Below, in pieces: positions 9,716 to 18,295 of a DNA stretch of 64,000 nucleotides; within the stretch, counting starts at the first letter, position 1, and every line of letters begins with the position of its first letter. The position numbers were made by a program, and so were the translations under genes. The DNA comes from G047528255 sp047528255 (GTDB lineage: Bacteria; Bacteroidota; Bacteroidia; Flavobacteriales; Blattabacteriaceae), in assembly GCA_047528255.1 (NCBI GenBank), contig CP180024.1, positions 620,001 to 684,000 of the forward strand, written 5' to 3'. Below the pieces are notes generated by a model. The model saw nothing but the letters and a program-made list of their open reading frames with translations, did no database searches and was not told the origin of the DNA.

Positions 9716-9723
9716 CAAATTTA
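9716..9723 (-). promoter_or_regulatory. Possible -7 box for nadK
   Basis: The minus strand reads TAAATTTG, a match to TAnnTTTG, 69 nt upstream of the nadK ATG. No TTG/TTTG is found at the expected 19-22 nt spacing, so support is partial. Confidence 0.35.
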
Positions 9724-9753
9724 ATTAAAAACGGATATTGATCAGTTTTTAGT

Positions 9754-9761
9754 TAGATTTG
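9754..9761 (+). promoter_or_regulatory. Possible -7 box for the mevalonate kinase operon
   Basis: TAGATTTG matches TAnnTTTG and lies 18-24 nt before the candidate ATGs at 9780 and 9786. An upstream TTG exists but at a short spacing (13 nt). The box overlaps the in-frame TTG at 9759, which argues against using that codon as the start. Confidence 0.4.
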
Positions 9762-9785
9762 CCTTTGTTTTTCAAGTATATGCAT

Positions 9786-10724
9786 ATGAATCAATCTTTG
9801 TTTCCTGCAAAGGTTCTTCTTTTTGGAGAATACAGTATTATGGAAGATTCGAGAGGGCTTTCCATCCCACACGGTTTTTATAAAGGGGCATTTAGGTTTA
9901 ATTTAGATGTTCAAAATGTTGAGGGTCTATATTCCAATGTTGAACTGAAAAAATATCATGATTTTTTGAAATTTCTGGTTGAAAAAGGAGATTTTCCGGT
10001 TCGATTCCACATAGAGGTTTTTCTTCAAGATGTTCAAAAAGGAATGTATTTTCATTCAAATATTCCTAAAGGGTATGGTGTCGGAAGTTCCGGGGCTTTG
10101 GTAGCGGCTGTATATGACCGTTATGCTCAGGATAAGTTTTTTTCAGGTGCAGATTTTAATAAGAAGGGAGTGTTTAGGTTAAAGCAGATATTCGGTCAAA
10201 TGGAATCCTATTTTCACGGAAAAAGTTCCGGAATCGATCCCTTAATATGTTATTTGAAATTGCCTTTGCTAATCCGTTCTTCTACAGATATTTCTGCTAT
10301 AGGTATCCCTGAAAAACAGCAGGGAAATGGGGCTATTTTTCTGATTGATTCGGGAGCTCCGAGCAGCACCTCGGATATGGTGCAAATTTTCTTTGAAAAA
10401 TTAAAGCAGGATGGGTTCAGAAAAATGCTGAAGGAGGAATTTATAAAGTGTAATGATGAATGCATAGAGGCTTTTCTCAAAGGGGATTTCAAGCCGTTAT
10501 TGAAAAACGTGAAACGGCTTTCTATTTGGGCTTATAGTCATTTTCGTCCAATGATTCCAGTTTCTTTGTGGGAGATTTGGGAAGATGGGCTTTTTACAAA
10601 TGATTATTATCTTAAGTTGTGCGGTTCCGGAGGAGGGGGGTTTTTATTGGGATTCACTTCTGATTATGAGACAGCTAGATATAAACTGAGAGCATATGCA
10701 CCTGAGGTGATATTCCGATTTTGA
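9786..10724 (+). CDS. mvk: Mevalonate kinase (GHMP kinase family)
   Basis: Predicted to phosphorylate mevalonate, an early step toward isopentenyl diphosphate; Flavobacteriia use the mevalonate route, and the product would feed UppS and the adjacent prenyltransferase. Visible are the N-terminal AKVLLFGEYSIMEDSRGLS (substrate loop), the GHMP ATP loop PKGYGVGSSGALVAAVYD near residue 90, HGKSSGIDPLICY with the catalytic Asp, and the C-terminal KLCGSGGGGFLLGF. I chose ATG 9786 (312 aa) because relatives start a few residues before the KILLFGEY segment; ATG 9780 is also possible. It heads a unit with the UbiA-type transferase and RluB. It could be another small-molecule GHMP kinase, but HGxxSGID favours mevalonate. 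Confidence 0.85.
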   Translation: MNQSLFPAKVLLFGEYSIMEDSRGLSIPHGFYKGAFRFNLDVQNVEGLYSNVELKKYHDFLKFLVEKGDFPVRFHIEVFLQDVQKGMYFHSNIPKGYGVGSSGALVAAVYDRYAQDKFFSGADFNKKGVFRLKQIFGQMESYFHGKSSGIDPLICYLKLPLLIRSSTDISAIGIPEKQQGNGAIFLIDSGAPSSTSDMVQIFFEKLKQDGFRKMLKEEFIKCNDECIEAFLKGDFKPLLKNVKRLSIWAYSHFRPMIPVSLWEIWEDGLFTNDYYLKLCGSGGGGFLLGFTSDYETARYKLRAYAPEVIFRF

Positions 10725-10757
10725 AGTTAGGCGTGATCTGAAAATAATAAATTAGAA

Positions 10758-11618
10758 ATGAATAGGAGACATGTCTTTCGAAAAGTAATAGGATTGCTTG
10801 CTGTGGTCAGGGGGGCTAATATTTTTTTGTTGGTTGTCACACAATATCTGGTAGTTTATTTTCTTCTTGGAAAGAAAACTTCTTTAAAGGATTTTCTTTA
10901 CGACAGTTATTTGCACTTATTGATTTTGGCTTCTATTTGTAATGTAGCTGCAGGGTATCTGATCAATGCTTTTTATGATTCGGAAAAAGACAGTATTCAT
11001 AAACCGCTTCGTGTAAGGATTTATTATTTTGTCGGACAAGCCTTGGTCTTCCGTCTTTATCTTTTACTGAATCTTTTGGCTTTGGGGTTTGGGGCTTTTG
11101 TTTCTTGGAAAATATTGATATTTTTTTTATTTTACCAGATCGGAATCTGGTTGTATTCTCACAAAATCAGCAAGAAGACTTTATGGAATAATTTGGTGTC
11201 TACCATACTTTCCATAGTTCCGTTTTTTGTCCTTTTCGTACGCTATAAAAATTATGATCTCGGTATTTTCATCTATGCGTCTTTTTTGTTTCTTTTGTTA
11301 TTGATCAGAGATATATTGAAAGATCTCTCTACACAAAAAGGGGATCTTATTTTTAATTACTCCACGCTTCCGTTGAGATATGGAGAAAAAAATGCAAAAT
11401 ATGTGTTAAGCTCTTTGATTGTTCTTTTTATGCTGAATGCATTGTTATTGGCTTTTTATGTCAAAGAAGAGTTGATGAGATTTTATTTTCTTTCAAGTGT
11501 TTTGCTCATAGGTGGATCTTTAGTGTTACTTTGGAATGTATGTTCTGAGATATATTATAAGTTCATTCTAATACTTTACACTGTATTGATTTTTTTGGTA
11601 TGTGTTGTATCAGTTTGA
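10758..11618 (+). CDS. UbiA-family prenyltransferase (geranylgeranylglycerol-phosphate transferase-like)
   Basis: This is an integral membrane prenyltransferase of 286 aa with eight or nine hydrophobic segments. The first Asp-rich motif is NAFYDSEKDSIHKP (residues ~71-84) and the second is RDILKDLSTQKGD (residues ~184-196), the two Mg-diphosphate sites of the UbiA superfamily. Flavobacterial orthologues in this neighbourhood are commonly annotated as geranylgeranylglycerol-phosphate geranylgeranyltransferase, but the true acceptor is not evident from sequence. It lies 33 nt after the mevalonate kinase and overlaps the start of the rluB frame by 17 nt, so the three genes probably form one operon. 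Confidence 0.82.
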   Translation: MNRRHVFRKVIGLLAVVRGANIFLLVVTQYLVVYFLLGKKTSLKDFLYDSYLHLLILASICNVAAGYLINAFYDSEKDSIHKPLRVRIYYFVGQALVFRLYLLLNLLALGFGAFVSWKILIFFLFYQIGIWLYSHKISKKTLWNNLVSTILSIVPFFVLFVRYKNYDLGIFIYASFLFLLLLIRDILKDLSTQKGDLIFNYSTLPLRYGEKNAKYVLSSLIVLFMLNALLLAFYVKEELMRFYFLSSVLLIGGSLVLLWNVCSEIYYKFILILYTVLIFLVCVVSV

Positions 11619-12465
11619 TAAGCGCAAAACGTTTAAATTTAAAGAAATATTTCCTGTGAAAAAGATTTTTCGAACCCCATTACAACATTACGGAGCATCA
11701 TCGAAAACCAGAAAACCCTTGGTTCGTCGCTCTAAAGCTTCTTCCATTCCTTTCGAAGGGATCATTCGTTTAAATCGTTATTTAGCTCATGCAGGTTTAG
11801 CTTCCAGGCGTGAGGCGGATGAATTGATCAAGTCTGGTGTGATACAGGTCAATGGAAAAGTTATTAGCGAATTAGGACATAAAATTTTACCGACGGATCA
11901 GGTGAAGTTTGACGGGCGTTATCTCTCTCCGGAGAAGAAAGTGTACATATTGCTTAATAAACCTAAAGGGTTCATTACTACTACTCAAGATGAGAAAGGG
12001 CGTAAAACCGTTATGAATCTCGTATCTAAGGCTCCATCCTGCAGAATTTATCCTGTGGGGCGTTTAGATCGTCAGACTACAGGGGTTTTACTTTTAACCA
12101 ATGATGGAGATTTAGCAAATAAACTTACGCATCCCAAGAATCAAGTCAAGAAAGTATATCATGTGGTGTTGGATAAAAAAGTTAAGAGTTCAGATCTCGA
12201 AAAAATCCGGAAAGGTGTTTACCTATCAGAAGGTAAAGCGATAGTAGATACCGTTTCTTATGTGCAAGGTTCCCCGAAAAATGAGCTGGGGCTTGAATTA
12301 CATATCGGGTGGAATAGAGTAGTGCGACGTATTTTCGAAACACTGGGGTATGAAGTAGACAAGCTCGATCGGGTCTCCCTTGGTGGGTTTACTAATAAGA
12401 ATGTCAAAAGAGGGCAATGGAGAACTTTGACGCAAAAGGAAATCATTTTTTTGAAGATGCTTTGA
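11602..12465 (+). CDS. rluB: rRNA pseudouridine synthase, RluB/RsuA family
   Basis: It converts a specific uridine in rRNA to pseudouridine. An S4 RNA-binding domain (IRLNRYLAHAGLASRREADE) starts near residue 55, followed by the RsuA-type catalytic core with PVGRLDRQTTGVLLLTNDGD, where the Asp of GRLD is the nucleophile. The frame opens with GTG at 11602, inside the end of the preceding gene. The ~50-residue basic N-terminal extension is usual in Bacteroidota, but the exact start is uncertain (TTG 11605 is also possible). It ends about 115 bp before an IS copy. Confidence 0.9.
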   Translation: MLYQFDKRKTFKFKEIFPVKKIFRTPLQHYGASSKTRKPLVRRSKASSIPFEGIIRLNRYLAHAGLASRREADELIKSGVIQVNGKVISELGHKILPTDQVKFDGRYLSPEKKVYILLNKPKGFITTTQDEKGRKTVMNLVSKAPSCRIYPVGRLDRQTTGVLLLTNDGDLANKLTHPKNQVKKVYHVVLDKKVKSSDLEKIRKGVYLSEGKAIVDTVSYVQGSPKNELGLELHIGWNRVVRRIFETLGYEVDKLDRVSLGGFTNKNVKRGQWRTLTQKEIIFLKML

Positions 12466-12581
12466 TGTCTATCTGATAGATCTTGTTAAAGGAAACAATA
12501 TGATTCGTTTTTATTTTTTTCTTTATCTTTTATTTTTTTTCACTTCATTCCATTTGTACCTTCGATTATAATTCATTATTA

Positions 12582-13859
12582 TAGAACGTTGCATGAGGGA
12601 AGAGTTTTAAAATATTTTTAAATCAATATTTTTTTCTTAGATTTAGAGTGAAAAGTAAAAAAGATTCGAATTTATGATCAGAAGTATCGCGATAATAGGC
12701 TTTAGTGAGCTATATATAGAAGATTCTACCAGAAGGTAGTAAGTTTTTCAAAAGGTTAAACAACTTGATCCACTGGGAAAGGATGGAGAACGAAATAAGA
12801 AAAATATATCAAAAAGGCTAGGTAATAAAAACTAACCTTCTTACAGTGGAATATCGTTATTTAACGATGATGCTTTTGAGTGACGGCTATAATCTCAGTG
12901 ATGTAGGAACGGAAGAATTGGTGAAAGAATCCTTGAGCTGCATGCGCTTTTTTATTTTTCAATTGGAAGATCAGATCCCAGATCATACGACTCTATGCAG
13001 ATTTCGCAATGAAATAGTATCCCAAAAGTCATATGAGAGCTTATTGAAAAAGATCAATAAGGAATTAGTAAAGCATCAGGCTATAGTTAAAACAGGCGTG
13101 ATAGTAGATGCCAGTATTACAGTGAGTCCCTTTTACCTAAGGGAGCTCCTATTATTATCTCCGTAGTGGAGGATCAGAAGGAAGAGGGGCAAAAGCAAAT
13201 CAGTCAAAAAAAAAGGGTAAAAAAAAGACTCAATCAGAAGTAGATACTCAAGATAAATGGCTCAAGAAATCAGGTAAACTCTACTACGGATACAAGAAGC
13301 ACATAGGAGCGGATAAAAAATGGAATGATACTAGCTGCTATATAGCGTAGTCGCTAATTAGCATTATAGTAGAGGGCTAAAGGCATTAATAAGCAAACTA
13401 GGATATAAACCCAGATAAGTATATGCCGACAAAGGTTATCAAGAGCCAGCCAACATGTCTTACTTTCATAGTCGAGGCATCAAAGACCGTATACAGAAGA
13501 AAGCCTATATGAACCGTCCATTAAGTATGGATGGCTATATTATTCAACAATAATTAGTGAGTAAAACCTGATGGGTAGTAGACTACTTTTGGTAGTATAA
13601 AACGTTATCTTGGATCAAGAAATGCTCGTTACAAAGAGATTAGATCGTGTGCATGCCCAGCATCTTATGATGGCTATAGCGGATAATTTGTATAGTACCT
13701 CTGGCATTATTATGCACTGTCTATAAAAATAGATATATTTAATTAATTTATAATCAACAGTATTTCGAATACAAGGTGAAAGACTAAATCTACATTTTCT
13801 CTAACGAGCCCATCTAAGATGGCTGAATAAATGTAATCCACCATTAACACAATGGTCTC
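12582..13859 (+). mobile_element. IS5-family element, full length, decayed
   Basis: Left terminus TAGAACGTTGCATGAGG (first base changed), right terminus ACACAATGGTCTC. The longest transposase piece is at 12846-13166. Several frameshifts and stops are present. Confidence 0.9.
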
Positions 13860-14184
13860 GCTATATTATTCAATAAATTAGTGAGTAAAACCCGATAGGA
13901 AGTAGAACGTACTTATGGTAGTATAAAGCGTTGGTTTGGATCAGGAAAGGCTCGTTACAAAGGATTAGAGCGTGTACATGCCCAGTATTTTATGGAGGCT
14001 ATGGCTCATAATTTATACCGTGCCCCTGGCATTATTATGCGCTATTCATAAAATAGACACAATTAATTAATTTATAATCAATAATATTTCGAATATAACA
14101 TGAAAGACTAAATCTACATCGTCTCTAACGAACCCTATATAAGATAGTTGAATAAACGTAATCCAACATTAACACAATGGTCTC
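13860..14184 (+). mobile_element. IS5-family element, 3' fragment
   Basis: It begins in the region coding for ..ILFNKLVSKTRWVVERTF, in tandem with the previous copy, and runs to a right terminus CACAATGGTCTC at 14184. Confidence 0.85.
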
Positions 14185-14465
14185 ATAAGGATATTCCACT
14201 ATAAGAAGGTTAATCTTTTATTTCCTGTACTTTTTGATATATTTTTCTTATTTCTTTTTCCATTTCCTTCCCAGTGGATCAAAGTTTTTAACCTTTTGAA
14301 AAACTCACTACCTTCTGGTAGAACGTTTCATATATAGTTCACTAAAGCTTATTTGTGCAGTGCTTCTGAGGATAGAGCCAAATTTTTTATTTCCTACTTC
14401 AAAGTATACAAAATAATATATTGATTTACAAATATTTTAACCTCCTTATCTTATGAAACGTTCTC
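14185..14465 (-). mobile_element. IS5-family element, 5' fragment
   Basis: The first ~280 bp of the IS in minus orientation, from the transposase N-terminal coding region to the left terminus (plus-strand GAAACGTTCTC). It is followed by the 15-nt flank repeat at 14466. Confidence 0.85.
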
Positions 14466-14480
14466 ACTTTGTGTGATAGT
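14466..14480 (+). repeat. Short repeat flanking an IS end (copy 2 of 4)
   Basis: ACTTTGTGTGATAGT directly after the IS left end; compare 8049, 21418 and 51469. Confidence 0.55.
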
Positions 14481-14531
14481 GTCGATCTGATTTAAAAGCT
14501 CAATTTTGTACGACAAAAAAAAGACTTGTAA

Positions 14532-15995
14532 TTGTATAAAAAAACACTTTATCAGACAGCTATCTATGGAGTGGGTGCCGTGCTACCCAAGGTTATTAAT
14601 TATTTGTTTCTAAGGCTTTTCACATCAACCTTGGCACGTAATGAGTATTCGCTTTATACTGACATGTATGCGATCTCTTTCATCATGATCGGTTTTTTGA
14701 CTTTCGGGATGGAAAGCGCTTATTTCCGCTTTTTATATAAAAAGGAAACGGAAGACCGACGAAAAGTCTTCTCCACGGGAATGATTGCCCTCCTATTGAT
14801 CTCCTCGTTTTTCTTGGCATTCGGCTTTATCTTCTTGACACCTATCGCCTCCATGGCAGGTTATGAAAAACATCCGGAATATTTTTCAATGTTTTTTTTG
14901 ATCATTTTTTGTGATACGATTTGCACTCTTCCCATGGCCTGGCTCCGAGCGCATGGCATGCCGGTAAAATATTCGATCGTGCATATCCTCAACGTCTTTA
15001 TACAATCTTTCATGATTACATACTTGATGGTATGGTCAAATGAACGAGGGGACTTTGAATTACTCAGAGTATTTCTCTCACCTCTGACATTCATCACAAA
15101 ATACACGGACAAAACAGGGTGTATTTTTTATTCCAATGTAGTGGCTTCATTGACGAGCCTGATTTGTTTATCTCCTTTGTTTCTCAAAATTCATCCAAAA
15201 AAATTCAACAGTTCCCTTGCTCTCAAAATGTTAGCTTACGGATCTCCGATCATGTTTGGAACGCTAGCTTTCTCCATCAACGAAAATCTTGATAAACTGC
15301 TGATTAAAAGGTGGCTTTCTGACGATGCCAACGGTACCTATGCCGCCTGCTATCGAATCGCATCCTTTATGAGCTTGTATATCACTTTCTTTCGTATAGG
15401 GATTGAACCTTTTTTTTTCAAAAAGGCTGAAGATATCGATGCAAAAAAAACTTATGCCGAATTGACTTATCTCTTCACCTTATTGGGCAATATATTTTAT
15501 GTGCTGATCTGCGCCAATCTGAAATGGATTGTCCAAATCATGATTAATCAAAAATACCATGATGCCTTAATGATCGTCCCAATTGTACTTATGGCCAATC
15601 TTTTCTTAGGTATCTATACTAATCTGTCGATAGGTTATAAAGTAACAGACAAACCTATTATCGGAACGTATATTTCCTTGATCGGAGCTTTGGTCACGAT
15701 TTCCTTCAACCTCTTGCTACTATTGCCCGAAGCAGATTTTATGATCTGTGCCTGGGGAACTCTGGTTTCTTACGGTGCTATGCTGGTGATTTCCTACATA
15801 TGGGGACAAAAAAATTATCCTGTTCCCTACCTGATTAACAGAATGAGCATCCACATGGGACTAGCAATCTTTACAAGTTACTTCTTGCTTAAAGAAACGG
15901 GGATTTTTAACGTTATAGGACAATTCTTATATTTGACCGGAATATTTTTCATCGAAAGAAGCCAAGTGAAAAAAATATTTAAAAAATCAGAATGA
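14532..15995 (+). CDS. Polysaccharide/oligosaccharide flippase (MATE/Wzx superfamily)
   Basis: This is a polytopic membrane protein of 487 aa with about 12-14 hydrophobic segments and the N-terminal pattern YQTAIYGVGAVLPKVINYLF typical of Bacteroidota polysaccharide-biosynthesis flippases. It would move a lipid-linked glycan or precursor across the inner membrane; the substrate is not evident. The frame opens with TTG at 14532; the first in-frame ATG (14665) would remove the conserved first helix, so TTG is preferred. Its stop overlaps the dut ATG (ATGA), placing it first in a five-gene operon with dut, a sugar nucleotidyltransferase, DUF4292 and an EnvC-like protein, a flavobacterial gene order. 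Confidence 0.85.
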   Translation: MYKKTLYQTAIYGVGAVLPKVINYLFLRLFTSTLARNEYSLYTDMYAISFIMIGFLTFGMESAYFRFLYKKETEDRRKVFSTGMIALLLISSFFLAFGFIFLTPIASMAGYEKHPEYFSMFFLIIFCDTICTLPMAWLRAHGMPVKYSIVHILNVFIQSFMITYLMVWSNERGDFELLRVFLSPLTFITKYTDKTGCIFYSNVVASLTSLICLSPLFLKIHPKKFNSSLALKMLAYGSPIMFGTLAFSINENLDKLLIKRWLSDDANGTYAACYRIASFMSLYITFFRIGIEPFFFKKAEDIDAKKTYAELTYLFTLLGNIFYVLICANLKWIVQIMINQKYHDALMIVPIVLMANLFLGIYTNLSIGYKVTDKPIIGTYISLIGALVTISFNLLLLLPEADFMICAWGTLVSYGAMLVISYIWGQKNYPVPYLINRMSIHMGLAIFTSYFLLKETGIFNVIGQFLYLTGIFFIERSQVKKIFKKSE

Positions 15996-16423
15996 AAATA
16001 AAAATTATCAATATCTCCGGAAATCCCCTTCCTCAATACAAGAGTCAAGGATCATCAGGAATGGATCTACAGGCGTCCATCGATACTTCCTTGATATTGA
16101 ATCCATTCGAACGAAAACTGATTCCTACAGGAATAAGTATCGAATTGCCCCAAGGATACGAAGCGCAAATCCGTCCGAGAAGCGGACTGTCTCTCAAGAA
16201 TGGACTCACTTGCTTAAACAGCCCCGGGACAATCGATTCCGATTATCGTGGAGAAATTATGGTTATTTTGATCAATCTTTCATCAGAAGCTTTTACTATC
16301 AAAAATGGAGACCGGATCGCACAAATTGTCATTGCTCCTTACATTTCCGTTGAATGGAAAGAAAGCAACCGACTCAACGAAAACGACCGCGGAAAAAACG
16401 GCTTCGGAAGCACCGGAATTTGA
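15992..16423 (+). CDS. dut: dUTP diphosphatase
   Basis: It hydrolyses dUTP to dUMP, protecting DNA from uracil and feeding dTMP synthesis. The 143-aa homotrimer-type protein has motif 1 GSSGMDLQA, motif 2 RPRSGLSLKNGL, motif 3 NSPGTIDSDYRGEI with the catalytic Asp, motif 4 GDRIAQIVIAP and motif 5 RGKNGFGSTG, all intact. It overlaps the upstream flippase by 4 nt (translational coupling). Confidence 0.97.
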   Translation: MKIKIINISGNPLPQYKSQGSSGMDLQASIDTSLILNPFERKLIPTGISIELPQGYEAQIRPRSGLSLKNGLTCLNSPGTIDSDYRGEIMVILINLSSEAFTIKNGDRIAQIVIAPYISVEWKESNRLNENDRGKNGFGSTGI

Positions 16424-16458
16424 AAAAAAAAGTTTATGCCTACTAAATTCACTTCATC

Positions 16459-17466
16459 ATGAAAATCGTTATCCCTATGGCAGGAAAAGGCTCCCGCCTG
16501 CGTCCTCATACCCTCACCATTCCTAAACCTTTGATACCTATCGCAGGAAAACCCATCGTACAACGATTGGTGGAAGACATCGCAAAAGCAGTCAAGAAAC
16601 CTATTGAAGAAATTTCCTTTATTATAGGAGACTTTGGCGAAGAGGTCGAAGACGGACTGATGCAAGTGGCCAAGAACTTGGTCACAAAAGCAAGCGTATA
16701 TCGTCAAGAACAACCCTTAGGCACGGCACATGCGTTGCTCTGCGCCAAAAATGCTTTTAACGGACCAATGGTTATCGCATTTTCGGACACACTATTTCGC
16801 GCCAATTTCGATTTGGATACCAAGGTCGATGGCCTGATTTGGACAAAAGAAGTTAAAAATCCCAATGCTTATGGCGTAGCGAAGTGTGATGCTAAAGGAT
16901 ATATAACGGGATTTGTAGAAAAGCCCACAATCTTTGTTTCGAACAAAGCCATCATCGGCATCTACTACATCAAAGATAGTTCTGTCTTGAAGAACGAAAT
17001 TCAATATTTAGTCGACCAAAATATCAAACAAAACGAGGAATATCAACTCACCGATGCCCTGGAAAACATGAGAAAAAAAGGCGTTCGATTCCTACCAAAG
17101 GAAGTTGACGAGTGGATGGACTGCGGAAACAAAAACGCCATAATCGAAACCAATTCCAAAATCCTCGAGTTCGAACGAGGCAAAACAGACCTGATCCATT
17201 CCCAAGCATGCATCAAAAACAGCCTGATCATCGCCCCCTGCTTCATTGGCGCTGACGCAATGATTGAAAATAGTAAAATCGGCCCCTACGTTTCCATAGG
17301 GAAACATACTATAGTGAAAAACAGCAATATAGAGAGTTCTCTGATACAAGACTACACAAAAATCACCCACGCTAATCTATCCAATTCGATGATAGGAAAC
17401 AACACTTCTTATATAGGATTATCTAGAGAAATCAGCTTGGGAGATTATTCAGTACTCGGATTTTAA
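16459..17466 (+). CDS. Sugar-phosphate nucleotidyltransferase
   Basis: This enzyme family activates a sugar 1-phosphate with an NTP. The 335-aa protein starts with the nucleotide-binding signature IPMAGKGSRLRPHTLTIPKP (residues ~4-23), has IAFSDTLF as the metal-binding Asp region, VEKP near residue 155, and ends in a left-handed beta-helix-like hexapeptide region (IGPYVSIGKHTIVKNSNI). It resembles glucose-1-phosphate thymidylyltransferase or mannose-1-phosphate guanylyltransferase; sugar and nucleotide cannot be fixed by eye. It follows dut by 35 nt within the envelope operon. Confidence 0.85.
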   Translation: MKIVIPMAGKGSRLRPHTLTIPKPLIPIAGKPIVQRLVEDIAKAVKKPIEEISFIIGDFGEEVEDGLMQVAKNLVTKASVYRQEQPLGTAHALLCAKNAFNGPMVIAFSDTLFRANFDLDTKVDGLIWTKEVKNPNAYGVAKCDAKGYITGFVEKPTIFVSNKAIIGIYYIKDSSVLKNEIQYLVDQNIKQNEEYQLTDALENMRKKGVRFLPKEVDEWMDCGNKNAIIETNSKILEFERGKTDLIHSQACIKNSLIIAPCFIGADAMIENSKIGPYVSIGKHTIVKNSNIESSLIQDYTKITHANLSNSMIGNNTSYIGLSREISLGDYSVLGF

Positions 17467-17485
17467 TGACAAAGACCCAAAAAGT

Positions 17486-18295
17486 ATGTACCGGAGTAAA
17501 TTTCATGCACCACTATGGTGCCTTTTAGCTATGAAACTGGCCTGTACAAACCCAAAATCTCTTCCGAGCAAAAAGATAGGTTTGTCACAGATAAATCAAA
17601 TCATTGATTCTTACCAAAGCGTTCATCCGGAATTTTCTCAAAACATTAGCATCAGCGGAAAAGTAACGATAATAAAAAAAGAAGAAGAGCGAACCCTTTA
17701 TTCCAATATTCATATACAACCCGGTCAAAAAATATTGGTAAACGCTTATTTTTTAGGATTTCCCGTAGCAAGAGCCCTAATTACACCCAATGAGGTAGCA
17801 GCCTATGAGAAAATACAAAAAACCTATTTAAAAAGTGATTTTTCCCTAGCCAATAGGTATCTCAAAACCGACTTTTTTGACTATACCCAACTCGAGAGAT
17901 TATTTCTGGGAAAATCATTATTCAAATTAGATGGAGAAAACTATCAATTACTCCAAAATCGAACCGATAATCTCTACATCTTGGCTTCTAAAAGCGACAT
18001 ACTGCTCACCCATACGGAAAAAAACGTGAAAGGATATATTCATTCATTGGAAATAGACGGTAATCTCTGCATCAGAAAAGAGTCCGTCAAAAAAGCAGAC
18101 TCTCCGGAAAGACTTATCATCATCTATGATGATTGGAAAAAAGTAGACAATCAACTCTTCCCCGAGAAAGTTCATATATTCGTTAACGAAAAATCACATC
18201 CTGTATTTTCTATAGAAGCCACAAGGATCAAGACTAATTCCCCGATGAACACATCATTTTACATCCCGGAAGAATACAAAGAAAGAAATTGGTAA
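17486..18295 (+). CDS. DUF4292 family protein, probable envelope protein
   Basis: The function is not established. The 269-aa protein has a hydrophobic N-terminus ending in LLAMKLACTNP, a lipobox-like but imperfect site, and a predicted beta-rich LolA/LppX-like body (SISGKVTIIKKEEERTLYSN, then YDDWKKVDNQLFPEKV near the end). DUF4292 proteins regularly sit directly upstream of an EnvC-like M23 gene in Flavobacteriia, as here. Stop and next start abut (TAA/ATG), so the two are probably co-translated. The family call rests on synteny plus pattern. Confidence 0.72.
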   Translation: MYRSKFHAPLWCLLAMKLACTNPKSLPSKKIGLSQINQIIDSYQSVHPEFSQNISISGKVTIIKKEEERTLYSNIHIQPGQKILVNAYFLGFPVARALITPNEVAAYEKIQKTYLKSDFSLANRYLKTDFFDYTQLERLFLGKSLFKLDGENYQLLQNRTDNLYILASKSDILLTHTEKNVKGYIHSLEIDGNLCIRKESVKKADSPERLIIIYDDWKKVDNQLFPEKVHIFVNEKSHPVFSIEATRIKTNSPMNTSFYIPEEYKERNW

